The position numbers were made by a program, and so were the translations under genes. The notes under the pieces were generated by a model. That model was given only the letters and a program-made list of their open reading frames with translations. It did not search any database and had not been told where the DNA came from. Source: Microbacterium flavescens (GTDB lineage Bacteria > Actinomycetota > Actinomycetes > Actinomycetales > Microbacteriaceae). From it: DNA of 64,000 bases. The stretch is from contig NZ_JAFIWA010000003.1 in assembly GCF_018588945.1 (NCBI RefSeq), positions 186,001 to 250,000 of the forward strand. The letters are read 5' to 3'. Shown piece after piece: positions 1-9,364 of this stretch (its first letter is position 1; every line of letters starts with the position of its first letter).

Positions 1-21
1 CGCCGCGCCTAGGCTGACTCC

Positions 22-1224
22 GTGAGAGCTGCGCAGCGCACCGCCGTCGCGGGCATCGCGTTCGTCGCGGTGCTCTCGCTCGGCGGCACGAGCGGAGCGT
101 GGGCGGATGCCGCGGCCCCGCCGTCCTCGACGGGCTCGGTCACCGTCGAGCCTGCCGCAGAGGGCGACCTCGCCGCCGCCGCAGAGCGGCGGGTAGAGGC
201 GATGTCGACGCGCGAGCAGGCCGCCTCCGTGGTGATGGGGCACATCCCGACGACCGACCCCGCAGCCCTTCGGACGTACATGGAGTCCACGGGGATCGGC
301 GGTTTCATCCTCATGGGCGCGAACGTGCCGGGCGACGAGGCCGCCCTCCGTGACGTGACGGCCGCGCTGTCGATCGATCCGGCATTTCCGCCTGTGGTGT
401 CGATCGACCAGGAGGGCGGCGACGTGTCGCGTCTGCCGTGGGACGGCTTCCGCTCCTCCGTCGACCTCAAGAGCGACGAGCCGGCCGCCGCCGAACGTGC
501 GTTCGCGGGCCGGGGGGCGCTCGTCGGACGCGCCGGCATCGGCGTCAACTTCGGGATCGTCGCGGATGAGACCGACGACCCGTCGTCGTTCATCTTCCGC
601 AGGGCGCTCGGCACCACGCCGGCCGCCTCCGCCGAGCGAGTGGCCGCCGCGGTCACCGGCGAGCGCGGCGGGGCGCTGTCGACGCTCAAGCATTTCCCCG
701 GGCACGGCGCCGCACCGGGCGACTCCCATAGCGGCATCCCGTCGACCGGCATGAGCAAGGAGGAGTGGCTCGGCGGGCCGGCGCTGCCTTTCCAGACCGG
801 CATCGACGCCGGGGCACCGCTGCTCATGTTCGGCCACCTCGCGTACACCGCGGTCGACCAGCGACCGGCGAGCCTCTCCGCCGAGTGGCATCGCATCGCC
901 CGCGAAGAACTCGGTTTCGACGGCGTGTCGGTCACCGACGATCTGGGCATGCTCGAGGCATCCGGAATCGACTCCTACGCCGACCCCGTCGCGAACGCCG
1001 TGGCGGCGCTGGCGGCCGGGAACGATCTCGTGCTCGCCGTGATGTTCACGACGCCCGACAGTGCCGCACGCATCGTCGACGGCGTCGTCGCAGCCGTCGA
1101 GGCCGGGACGATCCCGCCCGAGCGCCTGCGCGACGCGGCGACCCGTGTGGCGCAGCTGCGTCTCGGACTCGCCGCGGACGGCCGCGGTCTGATGCCCTGC
1201 GGCGACTGCGCGCCGGCGGGCTGA
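22..1224 (+). CDS. Secreted glycoside hydrolase family 3 (beta-N-acetylhexosaminidase-like)
   Basis: 400 aa. The N-terminus has a basic start, a hydrophobic run and an AWADA cleavage region, so the protein is probably exported. The GH3 core shows SIDQEGG, KHFPGHG followed by a DSHSG loop (the His-containing catalytic loop of NagZ-type enzymes), and VTDDLGM, whose Asp is the expected nucleophile. Single-domain GH3 proteins of this size usually remove N-acetylglucosamine from peptidoglycan fragments or glycoconjugates; the substrate here is inferred. The GTG start lies six bases after a TAGGCT -10 (10-15), so the mRNA is probably leaderless. It converges on the next gene with almost no spacer. 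Confidence 0.85.
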   Translation: MRAAQRTAVAGIAFVAVLSLGGTSGAWADAAAPPSSTGSVTVEPAAEGDLAAAAERRVEAMSTREQAASVVMGHIPTTDPAALRTYMESTGIGGFILMGANVPGDEAALRDVTAALSIDPAFPPVVSIDQEGGDVSRLPWDGFRSSVDLKSDEPAAAERAFAGRGALVGRAGIGVNFGIVADETDDPSSFIFRRALGTTPAASAERVAAAVTGERGGALSTLKHFPGHGAAPGDSHSGIPSTGMSKEEWLGGPALPFQTGIDAGAPLLMFGHLAYTAVDQRPASLSAEWHRIAREELGFDGVSVTDDLGMLEASGIDSYADPVANAVAALAAGNDLVLAVMFTTPDSAARIVDGVVAAVEAGTIPPERLRDAATRVAQLRLGLAADGRGLMPCGDCAPAG

Positions 1225-1225
1225 G

Positions 1226-2101
1226 TCAGAGTGCGTCGATGACGTCGATGAGTCGCGCGCGGAGGATCTGGCCGCGCTCGGCGAAGCCGCGCTGGGCGCG
1301 CACGTACTCGGCCTTGCCCTCCGGCGTCTCGACGGCGACGGCGACGTAGCCCCAGTCGGACAGGTCGTACGGCGACGCCTGCATGTCGAGCGTGCGGATG
1401 TCGCGCGCGAGTTCGAACGCGTCGAGGAGGAGCTCGCCGGGCACGAGGGGACCGAGCTTGACCGCCCACTTGTACAGGTCCATGCCGGCGTGCAGGCAGC
1501 CGGGCTGCTCGAGGTCGGCCTGGCGCTCGCGCGACGGCGCATCTCGATTGCGCGGAACCGCGGCGGGGGTGAAGAACCGGAACGCGTCGAAGTGCGTGCA
1601 GCGCAGGTCGTGCGCCTCGACGACGTCGTCGGTGCCTTCCTGGCCGAGGCGAAGCGGAACCTCGTGGCGGTGGCCGCGCTCACGGTAGACCATCGCCCAC
1701 TCGTGCAGGCCGAAGCATCCGAAGCTCCCCGCCCGCCCTGCCGTCGCGCGGAGGACGCGGCCGATGTTGTCGATGAGGGCGCCGCGCTCGGATCGCAGCG
1801 CCGTGACGTCGAGAGCCAGGGAGCCGGGCGCGCCTCCGACCGTGTACCAGCGCCAGGTCGCGCGATCGGTGCCGGCGGCATCAGCCAGGTCGACGCCCGC
1901 CCCCGGATGCCATCGCCGCAGCAGCGTCGGCTTGTAGGAGTAGTACGTGAACAGGAAGTCCTCGACGGGATGCTTCTCGCCCCGGGAGGCGCGTTCGCGG
2001 TGCGCCGCGGTCAGCACGTCGGCCCGCTCGCGGTGCGCCTGCTCGCGCGCGTGCCAGCCGGCCGCGCGGAGCACGGGACGCTGGGGCGGGGCGATCGTCA
2101 C
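1226..2101 (-). CDS. Putative 3-methyladenine DNA glycosylase family protein
   Basis: 291 aa, cytosolic. It resembles a conserved actinobacterial family usually labelled 3-methyladenine DNA glycosylase, but I see no helix-hairpin-helix or other signature proving base-excision activity, so the function is family-name level only. The N-terminal half is rich in Arg, Tyr and Trp; the C-terminal half has a DLYKWAVKLGP segment. The GTG start is supported by TATCCT (2108-2113, minus strand) ending six bases upstream, the spacing of leaderless genes in this window. It sits tail to tail with the GH3 gene and downstream of the SRAP repair gene on the same strand, which loosely fits DNA repair. Confidence 0.6.
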   Translation of the reverse strand: MTIAPPQRPVLRAAGWHAREQAHRERADVLTAAHRERASRGEKHPVEDFLFTYYSYKPTLLRRWHPGAGVDLADAAGTDRATWRWYTVGGAPGSLALDVTALRSERGALIDNIGRVLRATAGRAGSFGCFGLHEWAMVYRERGHRHEVPLRLGQEGTDDVVEAHDLRCTHFDAFRFFTPAAVPRNRDAPSRERQADLEQPGCLHAGMDLYKWAVKLGPLVPGELLLDAFELARDIRTLDMQASPYDLSDWGYVAVAVETPEGKAEYVRAQRGFAERGQILRARLIDVIDAL

Positions 2102-2146
2102 CGTACGAGGATACGCACGGCCGCCCGGGCGACCGCCGGGAGCCCG

Positions 2147-2860
2147 TCAGTCGTCGACCGGCTCGATGAGCTCGGGGGAGTTGTTGCGCACGTTGCCGAC
2201 GGCCTTCGACACGACGTGATCGTCGAGCGTGTCAGCCAGGGCCGGTGCGGCGTCGATCGCCGCGTCGAGCACGTCGCGCACGTTGTCGGTGGTCGGGTCG
2301 AGCCAGGCGTCGGCGTGGTCGGCGTCGAGGAACAGGGGCATGCGGTCGTGGATCGAGCCCAGCCGGCCGATCGAGTCGCGCGTGAGGATGGTGAAGCTCA
2401 GCAGCCACCGGTCGGGATCGTCGTCGGCCTTCGACTTGTCGCGCCACCACTCGTAGAGGCCCGCCATGAGCAGCGGCGACCCGTCGACGGGATGGATGTA
2501 GTGCGGGGTCTTGACGCCGTCTTCCGTCTTCCATTCGTAGTAGCCCGACGTGGGCACCACCGCGCGCCGTTTCTCGAGAGCGGTGCGGAACATGGGCTTG
2601 TCTTCGAGCTCCTCGGAGCGGGCGTTGAACGCGCGCGCGCCGATCTTGGGGTCTTTCGCCCAGCCCGGGACGAGACCCCATCGCGCGCTCTCGAGCCGCC
2701 GGGTGGGCAGCTCCTCCTTGAGCGAGTCGAGCACGATCGCCACCTGGGACGTCGGCGCGACGTTGTACGACGGCTCGGGGAGATCGTCGCCCTCGACGTC
2801 GACGCGCAGCACGCCGACGAGGTCGGAACCGGCACTTGCCACCACGAAGCGTCCGCACAT
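2147..2860 (-). CDS. SOS response-associated peptidase (SRAP/HMCES/YedK family)
   Basis: 237 aa. The protein begins MCGRF, so after removal of Met the N-terminal Cys2 is the residue that crosslinks to abasic sites in single-stranded DNA. The other family active-site residues are visible: Asn79 in FNARSEE, Glu109 in PTSGYYEW and His171 in IHDRMP. The family shields abasic sites at replication forks and may self-reverse the thiazolidine crosslink. The ATG is preceded by TAGGCT (2867-2872, minus) with a six-base gap, so it is probably leaderless. No LexA box was recognised in the short upstream spacer. Confidence 0.93.
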   Translation of the reverse strand: MCGRFVVASAGSDLVGVLRVDVEGDDLPEPSYNVAPTSQVAIVLDSLKEELPTRRLESARWGLVPGWAKDPKIGARAFNARSEELEDKPMFRTALEKRRAVVPTSGYYEWKTEDGVKTPHYIHPVDGSPLLMAGLYEWWRDKSKADDDPDRWLLSFTILTRDSIGRLGSIHDRMPLFLDADHADAWLDPTTDNVRDVLDAAIDAAPALADTLDDHVVSKAVGNVRNNSPELIEPVDD

Positions 2861-2900
2861 GCCGTCAGCCTACGCGCGGGCTCCGACGCCGGACGCGGCG

Positions 2901-3935
2901 TCAGGGTTCGACGACGCCGACCGCTTCGAGACGTTCCAGCAGGCCGGCTCCGTCGGAGTCGGTCACCCACGGGACGGACGCCGCGGTGTGGTCGTTCACG
3001 GCCGTGCGACCACCCGCGAGAACGGCCTCGGCGGGCGACAGGCGGCGGATCGCCACGCCGACCACGTTCTGGGGGTGCTCGGCGGTGAAGGTGGTGTACA
3101 GCTCGTCGTCGTGCTGACCGTCGTCGCCGACGAGCAGCCATCGCACATGCGGGAACTCCTCGGCGAGCCGGCGGAGGTTGGAGAGCTTGTGGGCCTTGCC
3201 GCTGCGGAACCAGCGGTCATGCGTGGGGCCCCAGTCGGTGAGCAGCAGTGCACCCGGCGGGAAGAGGTGGCGGGTCAGGAAGCGCATGAGGGTCGGCGCG
3301 ATGTTCCAGGCGCCGGTGGAGAGGTAGATCACCGGGGCGCCGGGGTGCTCGCGGACGACGCGCTCCATCAGCACCGCCATGCCGGGCACGGGCTGGCGGG
3401 CGTGCTCGTCGACGACGAAGGAGTTCCACGCGGCGAGGAGCGGACGGGGGAGCGCGGTGACCATGACCGTGTCGTCGACGTCCGACACCACCCCGAAATC
3501 GACCTCGGGAGCGACGACGAACGCGCGGGTCTCGACGGGCTCGCCGTCTTCGACCGACATCGTGAAGGTCTGCCATCCGGGCTCGAGCGTCGCGGGGATC
3601 CGGACGTCGATGACCCCGCCGCGGTCGGCTACGACGTCGTGGCGCACGCCGGCGATCGTGACGGCGACCTGGGCGTAGCCGATCGGCACGGCGACGAAGC
3701 TGCGCCAGCCGCGCACGCTGGCGTATTCACCGGATTCCGTCTGCTTGACGGGCGGGACGATCATGACCCTCCCGAGCACGCGGACCCAGTCGGGACCGGC
3801 GTATCCGGGGAAGGGCGTCACTGTCGGCGTCTGACCGCGGCGCCGGGCGCGCCGCTCGCGCCAGGAGTGGAAGCGGTACTCGAGCCGGGCGAACCACAGC
3901 ACCTTGGCGCGGGGGGTCGTCGCTTTCTCGGGCAT
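2901..3935 (-). CDS. App1-family phosphatase-domain protein (DUF2183)
   Basis: About 344 aa. The C-terminal half carries the App1 signature: a DVDDTVMVT (DxDxT) acid-phosphatase motif, YLSTGAWN, and GDDGQHDDELY as the downstream acidic motif. The yeast founder is a phosphatidate phosphatase; in bacteria the substrate is unproven. The N-terminal half looks like a beta-sandwich with no motif I can name. I start at MPEKAT (3935) rather than a Met 13 codons earlier because this leaves a 4-base gap to the dedA stop instead of a long overlap. It is probably co-transcribed with dedA, which points to membrane-lipid metabolism. Confidence 0.8.
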   Translation of the reverse strand: MPEKATTPRAKVLWFARLEYRFHSWRERRARRRGQTPTVTPFPGYAGPDWVRVLGRVMIVPPVKQTESGEYASVRGWRSFVAVPIGYAQVAVTIAGVRHDVVADRGGVIDVRIPATLEPGWQTFTMSVEDGEPVETRAFVVAPEVDFGVVSDVDDTVMVTALPRPLLAAWNSFVVDEHARQPVPGMAVLMERVVREHPGAPVIYLSTGAWNIAPTLMRFLTRHLFPPGALLLTDWGPTHDRWFRSGKAHKLSNLRRLAEEFPHVRWLLVGDDGQHDDELYTTFTAEHPQNVVGVAIRRLSPAEAVLAGGRTAVNDHTAASVPWVTDSDGAGLLERLEAVGVVEP

Positions 3936-3939
3936 CCTC

Positions 3940-4626
3940 TCAGTCTTCCACGTCCTCCTCGACGAGGCCTGCACGGGCGGTCTCGTGGCCGTGGTCGAGG
4001 TGCTTGCGCTCGGCGCGCTCGATGATCTTCTTGCTCAGGAACACCAGCAGCAGGAACACGAGGATGATGCCGACGAAGATGTAGCCCGCGTAGTGCAGCT
4101 GGTCGGCCAGCTGGCGGTAGGTGCCGGCGGCGACAGAGGCCACGGAGATGTAGAGGGCGGCCCAGATCACGCACGCCGGCAGCGTCCAGGCGAGGAACCG
4201 CCGATAAGGGTAGCCGCTCATCCCCACGGTGAGGGGCACGAGCGAGTGCAGCACGGGCAGGAACCGGGAGATGAAGATGGCGGGGCCGCCGCGTCGCAGC
4301 AGGTAGCGCTCGGACCGCGCCCAGTTCTCCTCGCCGATCCTGCGTCCCAGCCACGAGTGCTGGATCTTCGGTCCGAGGAAGCGCCCGAGCGCGAATCCGA
4401 TGCTCTCGCCGATGAGGGCGCCGACCACGACGGCGAGTCCGAGCAGCACTGCTTCCAGCGGCGAGGCGACCGCGGTGGCGGCGACGATCACGACCGTGTC
4501 GCCCGGCACCACCAGCCCGATGAGCACACTCGTCTCGAGCATGATCGCGAGGCCCGCCAGCAGCGTCCTGAGGATCGGATCGACGCTCTGCACGGCGTCG
4601 AGCAGCCACGACAGGAACTCGTTCAC
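3940..4626 (-). CDS. DedA family membrane protein (SNARE-associated/VTT domain)
   Basis: 228 aa integral membrane protein with several hydrophobic segments. The DedA core is recognisable: a glycine-rich stretch around ALIGESIGFALGRFLG and a later FISRFLPVLHSLVPLTVGMS segment holding the conserved F-x-R-F-x-P-x-x-R/H motif. DedA proteins are implicated in recycling undecaprenyl phosphate or phospholipids across the membrane and in envelope homeostasis. The C-terminus is charged and cytoplasmic-looking. The GTG start follows TAGAGT (4633-4638, minus) by six bases and is divergent from a second leaderless gene at 4669. It leads a two-gene unit with the App1 gene. Confidence 0.9.
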   Translation of the reverse strand: MNEFLSWLLDAVQSVDPILRTLLAGLAIMLETSVLIGLVVPGDTVVIVAATAVASPLEAVLLGLAVVVGALIGESIGFALGRFLGPKIQHSWLGRRIGEENWARSERYLLRRGGPAIFISRFLPVLHSLVPLTVGMSGYPYRRFLAWTLPACVIWAALYISVASVAAGTYRQLADQLHYAGYIFVGIILVFLLLVFLSKKIIERAERKHLDHGHETARAGLVEEDVED

Positions 4627-4668
4627 CCCACGACTCTAGAACCACCACCTGCCCTCTAGCCTGGGAAC
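4627..4668. promoter_or_regulatory. Compact divergent leaderless promoter pair
   Basis: This 42-base spacer separates dedA (minus) and the pabB-like gene (plus). Each direction has its own -10: TAGAGT (4633-4638) for dedA and TAGCCT (4657-4662) for pabB, each ending exactly six bases before the start codon. Transcription would then begin at or next to the first codon. Any -35 elements must lie inside the opposing -10 region or the neighbouring gene. Confidence 0.6.
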
Positions 4669-5973
4669 ATGTCGGACTCCCTGGTCGCCGTCGAGCTGGC
4701 GGGCTGGGTGGATCCGGCAGCCGTCTTCGCCGGTCTCCACGCGCAGGATGCGCACGCGTTCTGGCTGGATGCCGGACCCGACGTGCCCCATGGGTGGAGC
4801 TGGGTCGGAGCGGGCGTTCCCGAGGGCGATCCGGGCTCGATCCGGGCCGTGCCGTGTGCGACGGCCGCCGGCGAGCCGTGGGAGGCCGGACGGTTCCGCG
4901 GGGGATGGGTCGGATGGCTCGGCTACGACGACGGCGCGGAGCGCGCGGGCGCGCCCGCCCGGTTCGACGATGGGATGCCGCGCGAGCAGTGGCTGCGCGT
5001 CGAGCGCTTCGTCGCGTTCGACCACGCCGCCCGCCGTGCGTGGGCCGTCGGCCCCGGTGCGGACGCCGGAGCTCTGGCCGCGGCGATCGAGGCGATGGAC
5101 CGGAAGCCCCCGGCCGCGCCCGCCGCGCAGCGGGGCGTCGCCGCACGCTCCCGGCACACCGCCGGCGAGTACGCCGAGCTCATCGGACGCTGCCGCGAGG
5201 CGATCCGAGAAGGCGACGCCTACCAGCTGTGCCTCACGACGCGTTTCGACGTCTACGCGCGCGTCGATCCGCTCGAGGGGTATCTGCGGCTGCGCTCCGC
5301 CACCCCCGCGCACCACGGCGGACTCCTGCGCTCCGGCCCGGTCGCCCTCGCGAGCGCCAGCCCCGAGCGCTTCCTCGAGGTCGACGGCGGCATCGTGCGC
5401 ACCCGTCCCATCAAGGGCACGCGGCCGCGCGGCGCCGATCCGGCCGCCGACGCCGCCCTGGCGGAGGAGCTGCGCACCGACGTGAAGGAGCGCGCCGAGA
5501 ACGTCATGATCGTCGACCTCATGCGCAACGACCTGTCCCGGGTGTGCGTGCCCGGCTCCGTCGGCGTCGACGGCCTCCTGCAGGTCGAGTCCTACCCGGC
5601 CGTGCACCAGCTCGTGAGCACGGTGTCCGGAGCGCTGGAGCCCGGCACGACGGTCGGCGGGCTGCTGGAGGCAGCCTTCCCCGCGGGCAGCATGACCGGG
5701 GCGCCGAAGCTGTCGGCCATGACGATCCTGCACCGCCTCGAGGGCGGTCCGCGCGGCGTCTTCGCGGGGTGCTTCGGATGGGTCGGAGTCGACGGCGCAC
5801 TGGATCTGGCGATGGTGATCCGGTCCATCGTCGTGCACCCCGGCGGTGCGTACGTCGGTGCGGGCGGCGGGATCACCTGGAGATCGGATGCCGCGGCCGA
5901 GGTGGCGGAGGTGGGCATCAAGGCTCGCGGGCCCCTGGCCGCCCTCGGGGCGTCGCTGCCACCCGGCTGGTGA
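4669..5973 (+). CDS. pabB: Aminodeoxychorismate synthase component I (chorismate-binding enzyme)
   Basis: 434 aa. The C-terminal chorismate-binding domain is clear, with RTRPIKGTRPRG, DVKERAENVMIVDLMRNDLSRV and PAGSMTGAPK. Lys in PIKGT is the aminodeoxychorismate synthase form (anthranilate synthase has Ala there), and PAGSMTGAPK also matches PabB better than TrpE. It would convert chorismate and ammonia to 4-amino-4-deoxychorismate for folate. The protein is shorter than TrpE and shows no Trp-feedback LLES motif. No glutaminase (pabA) or lyase (pabC) is adjacent. The ATG is leaderless by the TAGCCT plus six-base rule. Confidence 0.85.
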   Translation: MSDSLVAVELAGWVDPAAVFAGLHAQDAHAFWLDAGPDVPHGWSWVGAGVPEGDPGSIRAVPCATAAGEPWEAGRFRGGWVGWLGYDDGAERAGAPARFDDGMPREQWLRVERFVAFDHAARRAWAVGPGADAGALAAAIEAMDRKPPAAPAAQRGVAARSRHTAGEYAELIGRCREAIREGDAYQLCLTTRFDVYARVDPLEGYLRLRSATPAHHGGLLRSGPVALASASPERFLEVDGGIVRTRPIKGTRPRGADPAADAALAEELRTDVKERAENVMIVDLMRNDLSRVCVPGSVGVDGLLQVESYPAVHQLVSTVSGALEPGTTVGGLLEAAFPAGSMTGAPKLSAMTILHRLEGGPRGVFAGCFGWVGVDGALDLAMVIRSIVVHPGGAYVGAGGGITWRSDAAAEVAEVGIKARGPLAALGASLPPGW

Positions 5974-5987
5974 GGGCGGCGTTCCGG

Positions 5988-5993
5988 TAACCT
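5988..5993 (+). promoter_or_regulatory. Probable -10 element for leuS
   Basis: TAACCT lies about 48 bases before the leuS GTG, so leuS would carry a leader of roughly 40 bases, unlike the leaderless genes around it. I see no T-box specifier structure in that leader. Confidence 0.4.
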
Positions 5994-6041
5994 GGACTTT
6001 CGCGCTGCGCGCGTCTCCGGCATCCTTCGATTGGTTCCCTC

Positions 6042-8633
6042 GTGTCACAGACCCTCCCGCCCGACACCACCGCGCCCGCAGAGGGCGGCGGCTACGACGC
6101 GTACGCGATCCAGCGCAAATGGCAGGCGCGCTGGGCCGAGGCCGACCCGTTCCGCGCCGGCGGCGATGACGACTCCCGCCCGCGCAAGTACGTGCTCGGG
6201 ATGTTCCCGTACCCGTCGGGCGACCTGCACATGGGCCACGCCGAGAACTACGCGTACGTCGACGTCGTGGCGCGCTTCTGGCGCCACCGCGGCTACAACG
6301 TCCTGAACCCCATCGGATGGGACTCGTTCGGCCTGCCCGCCGAGAACGCGGCGATCAAGCGCGGCGCCGACCCGCGCGAGTGGACGTACGCGAACATCGA
6401 GCAGCACAAGAAGAGCTTCCACGCGTACGGCTCGTCGTACGACTGGTCGCGCATCCTCCACACGAGCGACCCGGAGTACTACCGCTGGAACCAGTGGCTG
6501 TTCCAGCGTCTGTACGAGCGCGGCCTGGCGTACCGCAAGGAGAGCCCGGTCAACTGGTGCCCGGTCGACCAGACGGTTCTGGCCAACGAGCAGGTCGTCG
6601 ACGGCCACTGCGAGCGCTGCGGCGCCGAGGTCGTCAAGAAGAAGCTCACGCAGTGGTACTTCAAGATCACCGACTACGCCGACCGCCTGCTCGACGACCT
6701 CAACCAGCTCGAGGGGTTCTGGCCGCAGAAGGTCATCCGCATGCAGCGGAACTGGATCGGCCGCTCGGTCGGCGCCGACATCGAGTTCGAGATCGAGGGC
6801 CGCGCCGAGCGCGTGACCGTGTTCTCGACGCGTCCCGACACGCTCCACGGCGCCACGTTCTTCGTGGTGGCCCCCGACAGCGACCTCGCGGCGGAACTCG
6901 CGGCCGGCTCGTCGGCCGACGTCCGCACGCGCTTCCAGGACTACCTCGAGAGCGTCCAGCGCGAGACCGACATCGAGCGTCAGAGCACCGACCGCCCGAA
7001 GACCGGCGTCTTCCTCGACCGCTACGCGATCAATCCGATCAACGGCGAGCGTCTGCCGATCTGGGCGGCCGACTACGTGCTGGCCGACTACGGGCACGGC
7101 GCCGTCATGGCCGTTCCCGCCCACGATCAGCGCGACCTCGACTTCGCGCGCGCGTTCGACCTGCCCGTGAGGGTGGTCGTCGACACCACCGCCCCGATCA
7201 CCGGGGCGATCCCGGTGATCGAGCTCGACGACGACGGCGTGCCGATCGATCCGGGCGCGGACGAGGCATCCCTCGACGACATCGACCCCGCCACGACGGG
7301 CGTCGCGCTCACCGGCGAAGGCCGGATGATCAACTCCGGTCCGCTCGACGGGCTGTCCAAGCGCAACGCCATCGCGCGCATCATCGAGCAGCTCGAGGCG
7401 GCCGGCGTGGGCCGGGCGGCGAAGTCGTACCGCCTGCGCGACTGGCTCATCTCGCGCCAGCGCTTCTGGGGCACCCCGATCCCGATGATCCACACCGCCG
7501 ACGGGCGCATCGTGCCGGTGCCCGAGGACCAGCTGCCGCTGCGTCTGCCCGACGCGCACGGCCTCGACCTCGCCCCGAAGGGGACGTCGCCGCTCGGCGG
7601 AGCCTCCGAGTGGATGGCGACGGTCGACCCTGAGACCGGCGAGCCCGCCCTGCGCGACGCCGACACGATGGACACGTTCGTGGACAGCTCGTGGTACTTC
7701 CTGCGCTTCCTCGCCTCGAACGACCCGACCCAGGCGTTCCCGACGCGCGAAGCCGACAGGTGGGCGCCCGTCGACTCGTACATCGGCGGGGTCGAGCACG
7801 CGATCCTGCACCTGCTCTACGCCCGCTTCATCACCAAGGTCCTCTACGACATGGGCCTGATCGACTTCACCGAGCCCTTCACGAGCCTCATCAACCAGGG
7901 CATGGTGCTGCTCGGCGGCTCGAAGATGTCCAAGAGCAAGGGCAATCTCGTCGAGTTCGAGTCGAGCATGGTCGACCCGGGCGCTGATGCGGTGCGCACG
8001 GCGATCGCGTTCGCCGGCCCGGTCGAGGACGACATCAACTGGGAGGACGTCTCGACGACGGGCGCCCAGAAGTTCCTCGCCCGCGCGTGGCGCGTCGCCC
8101 AGGACGTCACGAGCGACCCCGATGTCATCTGGGCCGAGGGCGACCCGGCGCTCCGCCGCGTCACGCACCGCCTGCTCGCCGACGCGCCGGGCCTGATCGA
8201 GCAGAACAAGTTCAATGTCGTGGTCGCACGCCTGATGGAGCTGGTCAACGCGAGCCGCAAGGCGATCGACACCGGCGCCGGACCGGCCGATCCCGCCGTC
8301 CGCGAGGCCGCGGAGGTCACCGCGATGGTCCTCGATCTCTTCGCGCCGCACACGGCGGAGGAGATGTGGGAGATCCTCGGATACGACGGGTTCGTGGGAC
8401 TCGCCACCTGGCGGTCGGCCGACCCGACGCTTCTCGTCGAGGAGTCCGTGACCTCCGTCGTGCAGATCGACGGCAAGGTGCGCGCGACGCTCCAGGTGCC
8501 CGCACGGATCGACGCGGCCGAGCTCGAACGTCTGGCCCGAGCGGACGAGCGGGTCGTGCGCTCGCTGGCAGGGCGCGAGATCACGCGCGCCGTCGTGCGT
8601 CCGCCGAAGGTCGTCAGCTTCAGCACCCACTGA
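6042..8633 (+). CDS. leuS: Leucyl-tRNA synthetase
   Basis: 863 aa class I aminoacyl-tRNA synthetase charging tRNA-Leu. The HIGH-type motif is HMGH at residues 63-66 in [15 protein letters not shown], and the KMSKS loop is present in [10 protein letters not shown]. The CP1 editing domain lies between them, with the conserved TRPDT motif and the [15 protein letters not shown] segment. The length is normal for bacterial LeuRS. Two Cys pairs (WCPVDQ and CERC) near residues 170-200 look like a zinc-binding module. The GTG start is the only start consistent with the family N-terminus. A strong hairpin just after the stop is its likely terminator. Confidence 0.98.
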   Translation: MSQTLPPDTTAPAEGGGYDAYAIQRKWQARWAEADPFRAGGDDDSRPRKYVLGMFPYPSGDLHMGHAENYAYVDVVARFWRHRGYNVLNPIGWDSFGLPAENAAIKRGADPREWTYANIEQHKKSFHAYGSSYDWSRILHTSDPEYYRWNQWLFQRLYERGLAYRKESPVNWCPVDQTVLANEQVVDGHCERCGAEVVKKKLTQWYFKITDYADRLLDDLNQLEGFWPQKVIRMQRNWIGRSVGADIEFEIEGRAERVTVFSTRPDTLHGATFFVVAPDSDLAAELAAGSSADVRTRFQDYLESVQRETDIERQSTDRPKTGVFLDRYAINPINGERLPIWAADYVLADYGHGAVMAVPAHDQRDLDFARAFDLPVRVVVDTTAPITGAIPVIELDDDGVPIDPGADEASLDDIDPATTGVALTGEGRMINSGPLDGLSKRNAIARIIEQLEAAGVGRAAKSYRLRDWLISRQRFWGTPIPMIHTADGRIVPVPEDQLPLRLPDAHGLDLAPKGTSPLGGASEWMATVDPETGEPALRDADTMDTFVDSSWYFLRFLASNDPTQAFPTREADRWAPVDSYIGGVEHAILHLLYARFITKVLYDMGLIDFTEPFTSLINQGMVLLGGSKMSKSKGNLVEFESSMVDPGADAVRTAIAFAGPVEDDINWEDVSTTGAQKFLARAWRVAQDVTSDPDVIWAEGDPALRRVTHRLLADAPGLIEQNKFNVVVARLMELVNASRKAIDTGAGPADPAVREAAEVTAMVLDLFAPHTAEEMWEILGYDGFVGLATWRSADPTLLVEESVTSVVQIDGKVRATLQVPARIDAAELERLARADERVVRSLAGREITRAVVRPPKVVSFSTH

Positions 8634-8643
8634 CGCAGCCGTC

Positions 8644-8680
8644 ACGGCCCCGCGGTTCCTCCACGGTTCCGCGGGGCCGT
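8644..8680 (+). terminator. Terminator hairpin after leuS
   Basis: A perfect 12-bp GC-rich stem (ACGGCCCCGCGG paired with CCGCGGGGCCGT) with a 13-base loop starts 10 bases after the leuS stop. It has no U-tract, as is common in high-GC actinobacteria. Confidence 0.7.
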
Positions 8681-8743
8681 CGGCGTTGCACAGCGGGGCG
8701 AGCAGACGGCGGACGGCGCTCGGCCCGCTTCTAGCGTGGGCGG

Positions 8744-9361
8744 GTGACCGTCGCCGCCGAGACCCCGCCGGTGTCGCCGCGCCGGCCGGTGGGGCTCGGC
8801 GCGGCCGTCGTGCTCGTCATCGCCGCCCTCGCGATCACCGTGGCCATCGGCATCCTCCGCGGCGCCTCGGCGCCCGTCGAGCAGGTCGTCATCGATGGGG
8901 GGCGAGCGGATGCCGCCACCCCGGCCGCGCTGTACGTGCACGTGTCCGGGGCCGTAGCGGCGCCCGGCATCTACGTGCTCGCCTCGGGAGCGCGCGTCGT
9001 GGACGCAGTGGCCGCGGCGGGCGGATTCGGTCCCACCGCGGACGACGGTGCGGTGAACCTCGCCCGCCCGGTCACCGACGGCGAGCAGCTCCACGTTCCG
9101 GCGCAGGGTGAGGCGGCGGAGGCCGGCGGGGGCGCGGCGTCGAGCGGGGCCGGTCCGACCGGCGGCGACGGCCGCGTCAATCTCAACACCGCCGACGTCG
9201 CGGCGCTCGACACCCTTCCGCGCATCGGTCCGGCCCTGGCGCAGCGTATCATCGACTGGCGCGAGGAGAACGGCCCCTTCACCTCCGTCGAGGACCTGCT
9301 GGCTGTGCCGGGGATCGGCGACAAGATGCTCGAAGCCCTGCGCGAGCTCGTGGCGGTCTGA
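8744..9361 (+). CDS. comEA: ComEA family DNA-binding competence protein
   Basis: 205 aa. One N-terminal transmembrane helix (about residues 18-38) is followed by an SLBB-type domain (YVHVSGAVAAPGIYVL) and, after a Gly/Ala linker, a C-terminal double helix-hairpin-helix beginning VNLNTADVAALDTLPRIGPALAQRIIDWRE. In naturally transformable bacteria ComEA binds incoming double-stranded DNA at the outer face of the membrane and passes it to ComEC. It is directly upstream of comEC with a 3-base gap, so the two are co-expressed. The GTG start is leaderless (TAGCGT at 8732-8737 plus six bases). Confidence 0.93.
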   Translation: MTVAAETPPVSPRRPVGLGAAVVLVIAALAITVAIGILRGASAPVEQVVIDGGRADAATPAALYVHVSGAVAAPGIYVLASGARVVDAVAAAGGFGPTADDGAVNLARPVTDGEQLHVPAQGEAAEAGGGAASSGAGPTGGDGRVNLNTADVAALDTLPRIGPALAQRIIDWREENGPFTSVEDLLAVPGIGDKMLEALRELVAV

Positions 9362-9364
9362 CCC

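Noticed and set aside
6045..8645. 866-codon open frame antisense to leuS
   Set aside because: The plus strand encodes intact LeuRS with all motifs; long antisense frames are a by-product of high GC at third positions.
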